Shown here: positions 12,801-23,270 of the stretch, one piece after another | Position numbering within the stretch: the stretch's first letter is position 1 | Layout: each line of letters opens with the position of its first letter | Assembly (NCBI RefSeq): GCF_002443255.2 | Contig: NW_019211454.1 | Coordinates: forward strand, 21,109,037 to 21,173,036 | Length of the DNA: 64,000 nucleotides | Source of the DNA: Varroa destructor | Taxonomy: Eukaryota; Arthropoda; Arachnida; Mesostigmata; Varroidae | Direction of reading: 5' to 3' | The notes under the pieces: generated by a model | Databases searched by the model: none | Told to the model about the DNA's origin: nothing | Seen by the model: only the letters and a program-made list of their open reading frames with translations | Program-made: the position numbers and the translations under genes

Positions 12801-15800
12801 GACGGCCAGCCAGCCAGCTGCTGCTCCTACAGTCAGTCAGTCAGCCTACTCACAGACGGCCCCTATGAGCGCCTTCGTGACTGCCTGCTCGTCACTACCC
12901 TCTCCCACCGCTCACGACAGTCGGCGCGCGTTCCGTGGTGACGCTGTTGCCGATTGATAATGATGACGATGTAATCGGTGGTCGAATAGAATAGGCACTA
13001 CTACTAGGGACAATTATGCAGGATTACTTTAGGTCTGTTACCGTTCCTAATCCTTACTTGTTTCTGCCCTAGTGATTAATTCTCTTCATGCTCTATAGTA
13101 TCATACTGACGATGCCTACGCACCTATTTACCTAAGTCATTGTTGGCTCAAGGCGGTGGCGGCCGCTGTTAAGTACAGTCTTCTTGATTATTGTCTCTAT
13201 TGGAGACGACGGGAACAGTCGCAACGCGGTATAAGTTACGATAGTTGTATATTGTAGAAGCAACGACGGCGGCGGCGACGTCGTCGTCGCTGTCCTCTAT
13301 TCGACAGGGTGACGCCGCACCGAAGCGTGAATAGAGACACCAGGTGGCGCAGCGCGGTCACATGACCTATATCAAGTAACCGAGCTAGCATCTGCCTATC
13401 GAGCCCTTACCTGACGCTATTCCCATGAACATTGCGTTCAAGTAGACGCCGTACACGGGCATGCTTTTTCGCTTTGCATCTGGTCAGCCACACGAAAGCA
13501 ACATAAATTGGCTGCCATTTTACTGTTACATTAGATTTGACTTAGCTGAATTTCTTTTCCAGCAGAAGTTCATTACATATTCAGACATACATCCGGTGTT
13601 CCTTAGATTCGGAGATAGGTATGAATGCTTATGTCAAAGGCGGCAGCCTGGTCAGAAGAAAATTAATCAGCAACATAAATGATAAAGGACAAATGCTAAG
13701 TATCATTTTTTATATAATAGTTGTTTATAATAATCGTATAATCCGTCCGTCCCTATATACAAACATGTAGAGATCCATCACAAATAACAGGGGTCAGGTA
13801 GCAGGGAGCCTACTTCCTTCTGCATAGCTCGTTTGTAGTGAGTTTGAGAGTCTGCCGCTTGTACAGTTATTTTGTACAAAGATTTCACTTTATAGAGTCA
13901 CTATTAAGTATGTGATTAGGCTCCAGTGAAGCTTAAACGGTCGCTGGCTTGATACGTCGATCAATGTAATTTTGAATAATTCTAAAGCAATACAAATACG
14001 GTATAACATGTTCGTCTCAAATACGCACGCTGTATTGTCAGTTTCCTAGAGGAGCTTTTTTCATCAATGTTTCCGAAAGAAGCCTCAATCGCCTACTCCA
14101 CTTATTTTTTATTTGGCCAATTCCTAGGTTAGGCCGAAAAAGTCAAGCCCGCACAACAAAAGTATAACAAGGTGAATCAATCCGTACTGGCTGAAAAGCT
14201 TAGTGGTTCACAACAAGCGACACCAAAATAGCACGCGCGTGGCTAGACAGGTTCGTAATGGATTGTTTTTTTTTTTTTTTCTCTCTTTTTCACGTCCAGT
14301 TGACTCGTATCAAACTATGTAAAAAGAGTCAAATAATTATACTAAGCCGTTGGAGTTATGATTAACTATGATACGGATGATCCCCATGATAACAAATTCT
14401 GGCTAGGGTGACTTTTTGGACTACCACGAAGGTCATGATGGCCTCATAATCGCTACCTCGCCTTTCAAGTTCTCACCTGGTGGTGCAACACTTCGTTTGC
14501 CCATTTCCTTGTGAGTTTATTGAAATTTTCGTTGTCTCAAATTGCTGAATATTTTGAAGACTATTTTGTTCAACATTAGCTCTGAATTTAGCTTTCCCGT
14601 GCAGCTGCATTGTTGACTTGCCGAAAAAAACTGCGTGCAAATGTCACAACCAGCTGCTCTACCTGTGTGTACTGTATTTCGAAAAGTCTTACAATTGCTA
14701 CTTTCCACCTTCTTTTAAGAAAAATGATTTTTTTTTAATCATCTACTTCCTATCAAACCTCCGATGACCGACTCGGCTGATCGTGGCAGCACAGAAAGTA
14801 AGCCTGTAGTAACGCCATTGTAGCGACATAGCTTTGATGACCCAATGTGCATAAGTTACGCACTGCAGCGTACGTTGTGTCCTGCTTTTCCTGTGACGTT
14901 CCTGATATAACGCGTCGAGTGAAGGTTTCGGCAGGCCCTCGTTTGTTTTGAAATAAAGATCACACTTGTAAACACCGTGTTCGAAGACGCTGCCATCGTA
15001 GGCAGCGATTGTGGACAACCTTTGTTCATGACTTCGCTTGCCTGCCGATTTCAGCATCAGTCTATTGATTTCAAAGTGCAACGAGGAAATCTAGATACCA
15101 GATCCAGGTTAGTCCCTGTCCAGAATATGACCAGCTAGAGACCTTCGCCCCATTTTCCTGGTCAAACTGACTGAACGCCATTGTTCTCGACTTCTTTCGA
15201 TCGATTAAACTCGTCCATATTGCCGTCACTTACCCACCAAAAGCAAAGATCTGTGCTAAATGTTACATACATGCATATATATATATATATATATATGGGA
15301 GCATTCAAATGCACTTCGGCGTTCTGATTTCAGGTGTTTACTGGATGATTTAATGATAGCGGATTATCTGATCCTAGGAGATGGCGTAAAAGCGGGCTAT
15401 TTATACTGCATATCAACGAACCATTACTGTCTCAGGTTCGGGCTTTACAATGTACCCCCATTTACCAATATTTCAGAATTCTACCTCTTATGAAAAAAGG
15501 AACGAAAAAACTAAATGTTGTGCGCTACTGTGTTATCACTAATGTTATTGATTAGTGTTAACGGTGTTAAGATTATGAGTAATACCGATCCTCAAAATGT
15601 CAGCTTTGGCTCTTTCCGAGGGTGACGCCACACTTCATAAGCAATCGCTAAAATGTGACAAGTCAGATCCATCTTAGGGTCTCGTTTTTATATATGTACG
15701 TGTGTGAAACATTAGCGAACTGACGTACACTGATGTCCGCGGGCGGGCTCCGACGATAATTGAAATACGTCCGTTTCCGTATCCGTTGTGCCGATCAAAT

Positions 15801-18800
15801 GCAGGCAGTAACATTTACCAAATGGTAATCAGATAATTACCAACGAACGACGCGCAAGCTGCAGCCCCAGTACCGCCGTTAAGCACCGCTTTAGATTGCT
15901 GACTCCCAGCAAAAGTCTGAACCCAGTTTCAAACTTAAACCCATTACGTGTAACCAAGTACGTTATCTCTTTTTCTCTGTTGTCCGCTATTGTTGTACTG
16001 ATAGTGCTATCTTGAATCGGGCAAAAGGGAATGTACAGCATTAGCAGAGAAGGACACAGCAGTTAGGGAGACCCGCTCTTTACCGACAGAATTTTCACTT
16101 TAACTGAGGTCTTTGAAACGGGGAGAAACTTAGATTAGGGCGACAACAGAACAATTCATGCAACCAACAGAAAGATGATTATGTGTGGGGATATGTCGGT
16201 ACTCGAGATACCCATGCAGAGTTCTACGAAACAGCCGATGTAACAGAATAATGACATGGTAGTCCGTGTGCGTTTGCCCATTCTTCTTCTGTATTTTTGG
16301 TATAAAGCAGAACGCTTCTAATTGCGGTTTCCGATTTTTCTGTTCGCCTGTTTCCCTTTGTGATAATGGGGGTACGTTCTATGCATATGCAGAAATAGTA
16401 CTCACTGGTATTCGGTTTACTTCCAACCCATGTTATGTTACATCATATTATCTATTGGCTTGGTGCGGTGTTGACACCTTTTCTGTCACAAGAAGCGAGG
16501 TGAGGGAAAACAAGGAGACGATAAGAGGGGCAGAAAGCTTGCTCTATCAGCCTTCTGTCGAGCCCATTGTCGTCAGAGAACGTACTGGTCATTAATATTG
16601 ATATGGTTGCTCTATCCTAAGACCAAATCAGCATAAATGATAAGGCCATTAAAAGAATGACAGCGCGACTGTTGACGCGGGGAACAACATAGCTCTGAAT
16701 GACATTTTGCTCGAGCAGGATCTGGTCGTTGCCGCATCGACGACTACCTATTAGATGGGCAATAGGGATCGGGACGATCGGCCGTAACCACTACCAATCA
16801 TATTGTTGAACTTCGACAGTAGAGCGCCAAAGGGGAAACTACTGTAAAAATCATTTGCGTATGGGAGGCTGTCACCTAACCTGTAACCTAATGGCTTGCA
16901 AGCAATATGCATAGATAAGATTTTCCAAACATAATACAGATCATTGCGTTTACTAAGATATACGTCTGTAACAACATGTTTAAATAAACAGAACCCGTCA
17001 TAATATTGCTGCACATATATTTGCGCATATATGCACTACAACAATATAAAACTTCTAATAATGAGCATAATTTACTTACTTGGTTAATTAAAGCATCTAT
17101 GAATCGGCTTAAGGTTATGCGCAGTCCCTGAATTAAAGGTTCAAATCTACTAGGGGAAATCTGTATGGCTTTCGACGACGAAAGATAACGAGCTTGGACA
17201 AATGCCCCTCACTTGACGACTGAGTATAAATGAAAAGTTAAGACACAAAAACTAAAAGCTGTATTATTAACTTGAATATTTTGTTGTGGTACGCATCGGC
17301 TTGAACGGTGTAGAATTTTAGAATGATTAGAAGTTGTTTAAACTTCAGTCCAGCTGATAAAAAACACGACCGTGTTTTTATCAGCTTCTAGTGTCTAGCA
17401 TCTGTAGCAATAATCTTGCCTTACTAATAGTAGAAACAGTGAATACATGCCGTTACTTAGGATGTCGATGTAAGTGTATGGCAAATAGGCGAGTAAAAGA
17501 CTGTTCTGTGTTACTGTGCAAATATGGGCTAGTATATTTTAAGCTACTGGATATATCAAAAGTCACTGGATGCAGGTAGACAAAAGGCCTAATCCCAAAA
17601 GTTTCCTTGCAGGCTCTTGCAGGCAAACATACAAGCGGTTGCCGCTGATATGCCTATGTACGATTAAACGTAATATGTTACACAGTTCTGTGCATGAAAT
17701 ATTCATTTTTTGTCGGACGGTGAAGCAGCTGTACAATCCTCTTACAATTATGTTCCTTTATTAACTTAGACACAGGGCATATAGCGTGTATACCGTCTTT
17801 TTAGCTATGAAAAATTACCCTGTTAAAATAAATGCACTTATCACGGCTGAACGACAACCTTTAACCGTTCAAATTGTATACAAGAGCCTTCATAAATCGT
17901 TAAAATGAAATAAAAAATACTAAGAAGCATTGACAATTTTCTGGAAAATAGAAAAATCAAATCCCCCGCCGCCTTGAGACCTGAGCCTTAAAATGATTCC
18001 TGTCCTACATTGAATGCAACAAGCAAGCGAGCGCCGTTGCACATGTCGCCCTTTACGCGCTGAAGCTGCACACTCGAAATTCGAACAATCCTAATGCTGA
18101 CAAACTTTTATCGGCTTCCACTCAAAGAATTTTGCTGGTCGCACAAGTACATGCATACAAACGATCATAATTGATGTCGTCAGAAGCTACGGCACTAACT
18201 GTCAGGTCGTACATTGCAAAAAAAAACTAGCCATATTGAAAACAAAAGATACCTCTATCATTATATACCGTTTACTGTCAAAAATATTTGTCCATTTCCA
18301 GTTCCAGTTCAACTAAACCAGGACCCTTTTAGCGATTCGAAAGCGAGGTTCATAGCCGTCGGCTATATAAGATCCGCAATTACTTGGCTGGTCTTGTCCA
18401 CAGGTCATTAAGTAACTGCGATTACAGGTAGCGAACAATTGTTCTGTACAAACTACAACGTAAGGTAAAAATATCAACTAACTTATTGTATTCAATATGA
18501 AAATTTGCATAGCTAAGCGGAAAGTTAACAGTTGTAGAAATAAAATTACATGAGTTGACCCGAAGCGGTTTAACGTTATCCTGCCTCTCCATATCGAAAA
18601 CTGCACAAGCGATCTTCACCACTGGCGGACCATTACCATATAGTGCATCAGCTTAGGTGAGATCTCTGGTGAGGTGTTTAACGATGCATAATGGTCTACC
18701 TAAGGTCTATATCTTTTCGCAAACCGGCGAATCGCAACTACATCTCACTATGCACACCAGGACGAAAATTGGCTCCTCGCGCGGCGGATTTGTAGATCTA

Positions 18801-21800
18801 AGACACGCGTCTCCGTGATCGCTTAGTGGGCCGCGCATTTGTCTCCTAATCTTAAATACATGTTGTGGGCATAGACAGACTTCAAACGGTTTAAAATACA
18901 AAGAGCCGGCCAGGGCCTTCATGAGTCAATACAATCCTAAGAACAGACCTCAGCATCTGTTCAGTAGACAGAAAAATCGGTCGTCCTAAACCATATTCCT
19001 CTTAGTAGGTGAGCTTACAGAGAAGCGGTTCTATTGATATTTGTGCACCTTCAGCTGCTACACACATGACGACAGTCCTTAATACGCACTGACATAGCTT
19101 TCAAGTGGGAACCGTCACATCGTGTTTTTTTGTGAACTATTTGACTAAGCTATGTACTGGTAAAACACTGACCAACGCTAAGTCCTGCTAAACTACTATT
19201 GTGTTTATTCTGTTATAGTGTATTATATATATATGATAAGAGTATTGATCGTTGAGACTTACCCAGTTTGGCACCAGTTTTTCTTTTGACTCTCAGACAT
19301 ATTGTCCTCGAACGTATGCATTGATGTATATGCGATATGACCTCTTTACGACTAAGATTCTCGAGATTTCGACCATTTACTTCTAGGATCTCATCTCCAA
19401 CTTCCAGATCCGATCGGTCCGCTGGCGAGCCTGCAAATAAAACCGAAGGCCGCTTATCAGTTTTTGAATGCCGTTACATAAACACTTCATTCATTTCAAC
19501 GCTAATATTCGAATTCGATCTTATATCTTTATAATAAAGCAATCTCCCTGTGCCTCAGTGCTTTACGTCCGTGCGAGCAATGGTGTTGCTTGTGTGCTGA
19601 GGTCAGGCTAAATTCGCATCTATAGAAAGAAAACAGAAAGAAATCGTGCTCTCTTATAATATATAGGTGTTCCTAGTTCACGAAGACGCGCATAGTGTAT
19701 TTCGAGGAACGGAGAATCAATATTTTTACGGTGTTGTTTCTTCCTTCACACGCTCCTCGTGAGAAATCCTTTATACTGATCAGAGAGCACTCGTATGCTT
19801 CTACCTACGCTTTAACAAATAACAATAAACAACAGAAGATAACTTTGTTTTTCCCCCTTTTTTAACAGAGAAACTTATTTATCCATACTAATTAATAAGT
19901 ACTTTCTATAATTGCGTTCAAACCTCTTTGCAAAACTAGACTGAAACTGTGCCTCAAAGGTTTTGAAAAAAAATTCCATTTTCCATTTTGCTGAAACGTG
20001 AACAATTGCTGCATTTTTACCATCATGTGTCCTCATTTAAATACGTTTATGCACATTTTGTTGAAAATTTTACCCCGTCAATCAATGTCAGCACAATCAT
20101 CTGTAACTATAGCCGTCAGTGACTTAGCGGAACGTTTTCTATCCTCACATTTATTGTTCTCTAGATAAATAAGCACGTTTTTGCTTACCCAAGTAAAACA
20201 ACTGAGACGATCGACGCATAATTTGCGTGGTCTATCATACCCAAAATCTGTAATATGTGGTGGTCCATTGGGTGTCCCCAGATGCTTGGTTAATCAGCTT
20301 ATTATGTAAGAGTGGGACTATCACGCGCACGCGCTGTACGTTGATCGTAGTACTGCGTTTTTGCATTCGATAATTTTTCGACCACCTTGCTCTAAAATAT
20401 ATATTTTCAATCTCATATAAACATCAGTGCGAACCGTCGTATGTATAATTAGATTACGTAAGCATTTCGGGTGATCGTCCAAGCAAAGTATACTGTGTAC
20501 ATTGCGTATATGCACTGATAGTAAACATAATAAATTCTAAACCAAGCTTCGCTGCGTCGGGTGCTAAGATGTTTGAATCGTGATGAATCACAAGGGGCGT
20601 GGGTTGCCGGATGCTTGTTTTTTAGGAATACCAGGATGTTTGCCCATAAAAGCGTTAGAAAATTATTATATCAGAGCCCGTTTATGGGCTGTGAGTCTGT
20701 AGAGCTTTATCAATTATGGGAATTTTACTTTTTTTTTTACGTCCATCTAAACGCAGTGTCCAGTACGCAGTCTTAGTGGGTGAAGCGTCCAACTATTTCT
20801 TAAGAACTCTTTTAGTATCGGATAATATTTACTTGCATATTGTAAAACGCTCCGTTTCAGGGGAAATGCGTATCTGAGCCAGAAGCCATTGGAAGTAACA
20901 TTTGTTAATTAACTGGATTAATATTGTGAACTCATTATTCATTCAGCCTGATTTTTTATTCATAGTTTAGATAAAAGGCAAGCGGTCAATATACGAAAGC
21001 TTCACTTCGTAAGAAAAGCAAAAAGCGCGTCTGAAGATCAGAGGAAGCGACAACCTACGGCGTAATCGTCCTAAGGTTATTCAGCAAAAAAGTTTATTGG
21101 CTTAATGCTTGCCAAAAATTAGCAGTAATAATTATATTGACTTTGCACATTTGCTCATTCACTGTTCCTCCTTCCCCAGCTAAAGGCAAATCGGGTTTCT
21201 AAAGTAAATAAGCAGCAACGGGAAAAGTCAAAGCGGGCTATACATGCCCCCTCTCACGGCGCCCAATTACTTTACATACTGAGAAAATTGTGGCTTTGAA
21301 ATAAAGACGTCGGGGCAACTGTTTGAGTAGACCATGCAAATAGACTGAAGCATCGTCGTCTGTTACGGGACTATCAAGGCATGAAAATCTGATTTAACCA
21401 TGTTATTAGTCAGAAAAGAGATAGAAAGAGAAACAAATCTGGCCTGGGATTCAAAGCACTAATACTTTACATTTCTCGATTATCACATTAGGAAAATTTA
21501 CCCTGGCCTAACGGCGGCTTATCCACGACCTCAACAACTTAGCCGTAACATACTAACTGCCTTCTTAACAATAAATCTATTCGCTCAAATGCTGGAAGCT
21601 TAGGCGTACATATACAACCTTAATGTGAGGTATCTGCCTGCTTAATCGATAGAATGGAATAGCGAGTCAAGACAGGCACAGTGTTATAATTAGGGTAGTT
21701 AGTGCTGAAGTGGCACTTTCGCTGTTACCTCGTTGTAGGGAATAGCGTAACTCTCGTTGTATTACTAGTGTGCTTATAAATATTCGTTTCACCGTCAGGT

Positions 21801-22507
21801 GACGACGAATTTGTTCCCTGCTTACTCTAAATCGGGTTCTTGCGCCCGCTTTCTGGCGAAGTAGCTGGAAGGGGCCTTTCTGTGATCGGCCAGCCAGCCA
21901 GCCAGCCAACCAGGGCACAAGGAGTCACCGAATCTATTCCGGGATCCGGAACGATGTAAGGCTTTCCGCGGAGACATTAAATCTGTTCGCACATCATCAG
22001 TGGAACCTTCCGATGACTCTTTCGGTAAAAAATTAACGAGAACGGAATAATGTAATCTGAGAGATAAAGACATCATCATCTCTTATTATCTCGACCACGC
22101 GACGGTCATCAAACAAATAGTTTGATTGTCTGTCGGCTTGACACGGTCCTACTCTCTGTACGTAAGCCAAGTTTATCTATTAAGCAAACACGAGGGAGTC
22201 ACGGCTTTTCTTTCCGTAACCTCAAACAACACTGCAAAATATTACAAGAACATAGCGCGCTGACGGGTGGCTTTGATAGTCGGCTGACAGGCGGTCAGAA
22301 ACGATAGTTCCCATTGATAAGTTTCGGATGATACAGAGAGCAGCAACAGCAGCAAGGTAAGATGTCAGTCGGCCTTCGTACTATATCAGTGGTGCGCCGA
22401 CGATCTTTTGCTGAGTTAGGTTTTGAGCACTACTACTAACCATAGAGCCTGATCTTGTGGTCCTTGGTCTCGACGAGAATGATCACGTAACCTCCCAGGT
22501 CCACCAT
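561..22507 (-). CDS. PDZ-domain protein gene, partial, dispersed exons
   Basis: Gene-level entry; the CDS is the join of exons listed separately (22507-22441, 19430-19263, 8693-8457, 8223-8093, 7764-7377, tentatively 638-561). The PDZ exon carries a clear second half of a PDZ fold: GSPADR, then VGDEILEVNGR, then a helix and the closing strand ICLRVKRK. PDZ domains bind C-terminal peptides and usually scaffold membrane or cytoskeletal complexes. All junctions are compatible in phase (1,1,1,0,1). After the PDZ come a basic/helical segment, a charged helix and a Ser/Thr/Gln-rich, probably disordered region. The GLGF carboxylate-binding loop expected before GSPADR was not found, so an exon between 22.4 and 19.4 kb is probably missed. 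The family is not recognised beyond PDZ. The 3' end is unresolved: either the stop at 7342 or exons outside the window. Confidence 0.5.
655..900. promoter_or_regulatory. GC-rich block, possible promoter or 5' UTR
   Basis: Local GC-rich patch with runs of CCG/GCC and many CpGs in otherwise AT-rich DNA. It lies immediately upstream, on the minus strand, of the ATG at 654 and the strong donor at 561. Proline/alanine-rich ORFs here on both strands are low complexity and are not called as genes. Confidence 0.25.
2876..3030 (+). mobile_element. Possible degraded LINE reverse-transcriptase fragment
   Basis: Plus-strand translation gives a stretch with SKELGLTLNFTKTVAM, which resembles the segment after the catalytic YxDD box in non-LTR retrotransposon reverse transcriptases (GLxLNxxKTxxM). 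It is about 45 codons, then stops. No ends, target-site duplication or second domain were seen. The similarity is by eye. Confidence 0.35.
4830..4848. repeat. (CATA)n microsatellite
   Basis: Nearly five perfect CATA units followed by a T-rich tract. Confidence 0.9.
5510..5529. repeat. Perfect 20-bp AT-rich palindrome
   Basis: Both strands read identically across the 20 bases, centred on AATT. It may be chance in AT-rich sequence. Confidence 0.8.
7377..7764 (-). CDS. PDZ-gene exon, Ser/Thr/Gln-rich region
   Basis: Acceptor ggcag at 7766-7765, then YCLKFCRYNG and onward in one open frame to a strong donor, G|GTAAGA, at 7376. Length 388 nt, phase 0 in and phase 1 out. The incoming phase matches the donor at 8093. 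Composition is rich in Ser, Thr, Gln, His and Pro with no known domain, as in a disordered linker. If the donor is ignored, the frame ends at a stop 16 codons further on (7342), which would make this a terminal exon. Confidence 0.55.
8093..8223 (-). CDS. PDZ-gene exon, charged helical segment
   Basis: Acceptor aacag at 8225-8224, frame ALDLAQDCIQDAFVIAVEQQ and onward, ending KLSQ before the donor CAG|GTATTT. Length 131 nt, phase 1 in and 0 out, so it joins cleanly to 7764. The heptad-like mix of Leu/Ala/Val with Glu/Arg/Gln suggests a helix. No family is recognised. Confidence 0.55.
8457..8693 (-). CDS. PDZ-gene exon, basic region after the PDZ
   Basis: Acceptor tgctgcag at 8695-8694, frame ADVGTRKRVSIYLNLMETHR and onward through RIARSKLNRSTRKG to the donor ACGC|GTAAAA. 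Length 237 nt, phase 1 in and 1 out, compatible with both neighbours. The donor is only moderate. It could be skipped, because 19263 and 8223 are also phase-compatible without it. Confidence 0.45.
9856..9883. repeat. Poly-T run (28 T)
   Basis: Uninterrupted run of 28 T. On the minus strand it reads as poly-A and could be the tail of a retroposed sequence, but no element body was recognised next to it. Confidence 0.9.
12100..13400. promoter_or_regulatory. GC-rich island inside an intron, possible alternative promoter
   Basis: About 1.3 kb of distinctly higher GC and CpG content than the flanks, with short CAGC, CAGT, CGG and GTC repeats (for example 12808-12845 and 13266-13290). ORFs here are Ser/Pro/Cys-rich and low complexity, and none is convincing as protein. 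In compact invertebrate genomes such islands often mark 5' exons or enhancers. That is inference. Confidence 0.3.
15275..15296. repeat. (AT)n microsatellite
   Basis: Eleven perfect AT units. Confidence 0.9.
17352..17386. repeat. Near-perfect hairpin-forming inverted repeat
   Basis: Arms AGCTGATAAAA..CACG and CGTG..TTTTATCAGCT are complementary over 16 bp with one extra A, around a two-base centre. It lies in an intron. It could be a cruciform or RNA stem, or the fused ends of a small inverted-repeat transposon. Confidence 0.75.
19263..19430 (-). CDS. PDZ-domain exon (second half of the PDZ fold)
   Basis: Acceptor tttgcag at 19432-19431 and donor CTGG|GTAAGT at 19262. Length 168 nt, phase 1 in and 1 out. 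Translation begins (G)SPADRSDLEVGDEILEVNGR, the hallmark turn and strands of a PDZ domain. It continues through a helix (ENLSRKEVISHIHQ) and the last strand (ICLRVKRK). This is the most secure exon of the gene. Which PDZ family it belongs to is not clear from this half alone. Confidence 0.8.
19431..22440. other. Intron between first coding exon and PDZ exon
   Basis: The first half of the PDZ domain should be encoded here or in a skipped exon, but I could not find a GLGF-like segment with matching phase. A minus-strand frame at 22079-21826 ends at a donor-like GA|GTAAGC but has the wrong phase. A GCCA tetranucleotide run lies near 21890-21908. Confidence 0.4.
22441..22507 (-). CDS. Proposed first coding exon of the PDZ gene
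   Basis: Minus-strand ATG at 22507 in a good context (agaaATGG), reading MVDLGGYVIILVETKDHKIR and two more residues, then the donor TATG|GTTAGT. It ends in phase 1, supplying the G of the GSPADR turn in the next recognised exon. The alternating hydrophobic strand followed by a charged turn looks like real protein. The direct joint would lack the PDZ binding loop, so an intervening 1-1 phase exon is likely. Confidence 0.5.
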
Positions 22508-23270
22508 TTCTTTCTTCCTCCGCTCAGCCGCTCAGCCCGTTGCCTTCGAACGCGAAGCGACAACGGCAACTGACTGAAGCTCCATGCACGACATTCACAA
22601 GTTGGTTTTCCACTCAAGCACCAATTAGCATTAGTAGCCGTGGCACACACTCACTACTAGCGGTGGCGCGAACCACGGCTAACCAGTTCAATAAACTTGT
22701 CCCCAATCCACCTAACAGGTCGCGGCCATCTTGCCAGGAAAAGCCGAGAGGAGCGACAGGAGTCGTGCTCCAACCAGCGCTTCGAACAGCCACCAGGCGG
22801 AGCCACAGCTGCTGGCAGGATACTGCAGCCAACCAACCCGAGACTGGCGCCGTACCACCCAGGAGTACGGATAGTCGAGGCAAAAGTCAGTATAAGACAG
22901 AGTGAAAAAGCAACGATAATGCGCAGGATTGGGAGCAACACCGACAGCAGCAGTTAATGGGTGGCACATTTTAAGAACTAACTGGAAGTTAGCCAGCAGC
23001 TGTTCCACTAGCGGTAACTGCTTGTCCAGTCGGTAAGACCAGGAGCGAGGCCCATCACTGGTGTGCAGCGTGACGACTGCTTTGAAAAGAAGTTTCGTGC
23101 CGACGCCTCGAGCTTAACGAATTGGCAATGTCTTCTCCACTGTCTTTCGGCTCTGCGCTGGCTAGCTGCCGGCCGGTTAGCCCTGTGATTCCTAGTTGTT
23201 TCTTTGTTATTGCGCGCTCTTCACGCGACCATTATCATCACGAATGCAACAAGCGGCAATGAGGAAGACG
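22508..23270 (-). promoter_or_regulatory. GC-rich 5' UTR/promoter region of the PDZ gene
   Basis: GC- and CpG-rich block directly upstream of the minus-strand ATG at 22507. It includes CAAGATGGCCGCG on the minus strand (22733-22721), close to the YY1/Pho site AANATGGCGGC that commonly sits just downstream of transcription starts. ORFs on both strands are low complexity and not called as genes. Confidence 0.4.

Larger units (their letters stand above)
8694..19262. other. 10.6-kb intron of the PDZ gene
   Basis: No supported exon. Contents: a T28 run (9856-9883), a T15 run (14266-14280), an AT dinucleotide run (15275-15296), a GC-rich island (about 12100-13400) and a hairpin-forming inverted repeat (17352-17386). 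A minus-strand ORF at 14743-15081 (112 codons) is unusually GC-balanced, but no splice sites or domain support it. Confidence 0.5.

Noticed and set aside
12262..12957. Several Cys/Ser/Gln-rich ORFs in the GC-rich island
   Set aside because: They derive from short CAGC/CAGT repeats and have no domain or splice support.
18061..18090. B-box-like TTCGAAT on the minus strand, possible tRNA gene
   Set aside because: The flanking bases do not form a T stem and no A box or anticodon arm is found.
21826..22079. Minus-strand frame ending at a good donor (GA|GTAAGC), considered as the missing PDZ exon
   Set aside because: It has no PDZ features, and its phase fits neither the upstream nor the downstream exon.
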